From the NCBI GenBank assembly GCA_038501625.1, contig JAZAYU010000687.1, positions 117,927-181,926 of the forward strand: a stretch of DNA of 64,000 bases. Direction: 5' to 3'. Of the stretch, positions 62,531 to 64,000 are shown in pieces. The translations under genes were made by a program, and so were the position numbers. A model generated the notes under the pieces. It saw only the letters and a list, made by a program, of their open reading frames with translations. It searched no databases and was not told where the DNA came from. How positions within the stretch are numbered: the stretch's first letter is position 1; every line of letters starts with the position of its first letter. This DNA comes from Corbicula japonica. Taxonomy: Eukaryota > Mollusca > Bivalvia > Venerida > Cyrenidae.

Positions 62531-62554
62531 GTGGTGGGGCTGGTGGTGGGGGGG

Positions 62555-62720
62555 GTGCAGTACAGTACAGTAGATTAAGTGTGGTGTGGTGTGGTGTGGT
62601 GTCTAGTCTAGTCTAGTCTAGTCTTCTAGTCTAGTCTAGTCTAGTATAGTATAGTGTATATAGTATATAGAATAGTATATAGTATAAGTGTAGTGTAGTG
62701 TAGTGTAGTGTAGTGTATAA
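62555..62720. repeat. Pentanucleotide repeat block, several related 5-mers
   Basis: Successive runs of CAGTA, GTGGT, CTAGT, ATAGT and GTAGT 5-mers. A TAGTA run occurs near 61765 before the GT tract, and ATAGT and ATCGT runs at 63277-63338. Confidence 0.9.
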
Positions 62721-62727
62721 ATATTAC

Positions 62728-62857
62728 ATGTCTGACAGGGTGACAGTAAAATTGTCAACTTGAGGAAATACTGTCAACCGAGGCGAAGCCGAGGTTGACA
62801 GAATTTTCGAAAGTTGACAATTTTACTGTCACCCTGTCAGACATGTAACATTTATTT
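62728..62857. mobile_element. Palindromic foldback, about 130 bp
   Basis: ACATGTCTGACAGGGTGACA and GTAAAATTGTCAACTT pair with AAAGTTGACAATTTTAC and TGTCACCCTGTCAGACATGT; a smaller palindrome (GTCAACC ... GGTTGAC around GAGGCGAAGCC) sits in the loop. A GGGTGACAGTATTTTTCCGA segment at about 63186 suggests the element continues to about 63250. Confidence 0.8.
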
Positions 62858-63270
62858 TATTATACCGAAAAAATATTCAAACCATGAACAACTTTATTCA
62901 ATAATGGTATTTAATAATGGTTGGGTTTTCCGCAATTTCACTTAATTCCATGTTATTTGACCGAAGAAATTCGCTAAACAAATTAACTCCACGTTTCACA
63001 ACACGCTTAGTAATTTTTTAGTCTTTCTCTTGATCCAGAGTCTTTAAATCTGCCTCGTTTATGGTAGAAAAACATTCGTTGCTTGACACTATTGACGTCT
63101 GTTTACAACGGAAATGTAAAAATAGATATTGCGCATGCGCGAATGGTACAGTATAATTTTCGAACATTCCGTACCTATGGTAGCGGGTGACAGTATTTTT
63201 CCGACAGTAATTTTTTTTTACAGTACTTATATGTCACAGTGGCCTATGGAAGATTAACATTGTAAATGAA
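62858..63270. other. Sequence between the palindrome and the second pentamer block
   Basis: Probably the rest of the palindromic element, given the repeated GGTGACAG motif near its right side. No coding signal. Confidence 0.4.
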
Positions 63271-63274
63271 ATTG

Positions 63275-63340
63275 TGGTAGTATAGTATAGTATAGTATCG
63301 TATCGTATCGTATCGTATCGTATCGTATCGTATCGTATAT
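63275..63340. repeat. Pentanucleotide run (ATAGT)n then (ATCGT)n
   Basis: About four ATAGT copies change directly into about nine ATCGT copies, a one-base change of the unit. Confidence 0.95.
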
Positions 63341-63439
63341 GCCCCCACTCACCCCACAACCACTCAACACTTTCAACCGAAGTATGTTAAGTACATCTGT
63401 GTTAAACCTTTTCTATAGCATTACATATGAAAAACACTA

Positions 63440-64000
63440 ACATTGAAACTTTAACCATAATTTTTTAAGTCTTAATTCTAATTTGTAAGCGAAAAAGGGC
63501 AAAAATTAAATAAAAAAGCAAGGATGAGTTATGGGCCTTTGAACATCAACCTGATGTATGATAAATAAAGGTATATAAAGTTTTAAAGTTGTAGTTTTAA
63601 TAGAATGAAAGTTATGAGGTTTCACCAGCTTGCACGCAAACTTTAACTTTAATTTCTTAGTCTAAAAAGGGCAATAATTTGATAAAAATCAAAGATAGAG
63701 TTATGGTTCTTGGCATACATAGTCAGGGTCATGATAGTGAACAAGTTTCAAAGCTATAGTACAAGAAGTATGAAAGTAACTAGCTTGCATGCAAACTTTA
63801 ACCAGAAATTCTAAGATGAAAAAGGGCCATAATTTGATTAAAAATTAAAGAAATAGTTATGGTTCTTGGCATACATAGTCAGGGTCATGATGGTAAACAA
63901 GTGTTGAAAGTTTAAAAGCTATAGTACAAGAGGTATGAAAGAAACTAGCTTGCACGCAAACTTTAACCTAAAATTCTAAGTTGAAAAAGGGCCATAATTT
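63440..64000 (+). repeat. Satellite, period about 160 bp, cut by the window edge
   Basis: At least three units with GAAAAAGGGCCATAATTT, TTATGGTTCTTGGCATACAT, AGTCAGGGTCATGATNGT and CTAGCTTGCANGCAAACTTT. Same style as the other satellite-bearing elements; the right end is outside the window. Confidence 0.75.

Noticed and set aside
61779..62616. Long open frames rich in Val, Leu and Gly
   Set aside because: They are translations of a GT-rich simple repeat, open in several frames at once, with no other gene signal.

Overview
This is a 64 kb window of animal nuclear DNA. It is AT-rich and intron-rich, with many nested non-autonomous transposons, tRNA-derived SINEs and satellite-bearing elements with terminal hairpins. 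That repeat style, together with a multi-domain scavenger-receptor (SRCR) gene, fits a bivalve mollusc best. I infer the taxon from style; no marker gene proves it.

Minus strand, 36970 down to 559 and off the left edge: one large gene encoding tandem SRCR domains. I reconstruct 21 exons: ten complete domains (modules A to J, named in transcript order) and the first half of an eleventh (K). Every domain is split over two exons. Introns between domains are phase 1 and introns inside domains are phase 2, without exception. Exon lengths, splice sites and frames all agree, giving about 1,096 codons. The 5' end (signal peptide, promoter) and 3' end were not found. The product is probably an extracellular or membrane-anchored recognition or adhesion protein.

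The introns hold most of the rest: SINEs and tRNA-like sequences (0-4 kb and 7-11 kb); a hAT-like element with a foldback nested inside (7.7-9.5 kb); an element with perfect 75 bp inverted ends (11.8-14.1 kb); a near-perfect hairpin (19.2 kb); a foldback between two TA microsatellites (20.3-20.9 kb); a satellite-bearing element nested in a relative (22.2-24.7 kb); a second foldback copy (25.5-26.0 kb); a 4.2 kb satellite element (26.5-30.7 kb); another satellite element (33.5-35.2 kb); and a foldback (35.6-35.9 kb).

From 37 to 45 kb there is little except an internally deleted mariner element (39.85-41.8 kb). It has perfect 29 bp ends and three perfect cAMP-response-element palindromes upstream of its broken transposase.

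From 46.0 to 60.4 kb lies a nest of transposons (X1 containing P, containing X2, containing Y, containing Z). Part of it was later amplified into a five-unit tandem array of period 1439 bp. Sequence variants show that unequal crossing-over between two right ends of the same transposon family made the array. From 60.6 kb to the right edge come a 290 bp-period repeat, a GT-rich low-complexity tract, pentanucleotide repeats, a palindromic element and the start of another satellite. No tRNA or rRNA gene that looks functional, and no second complete protein gene, was seen.
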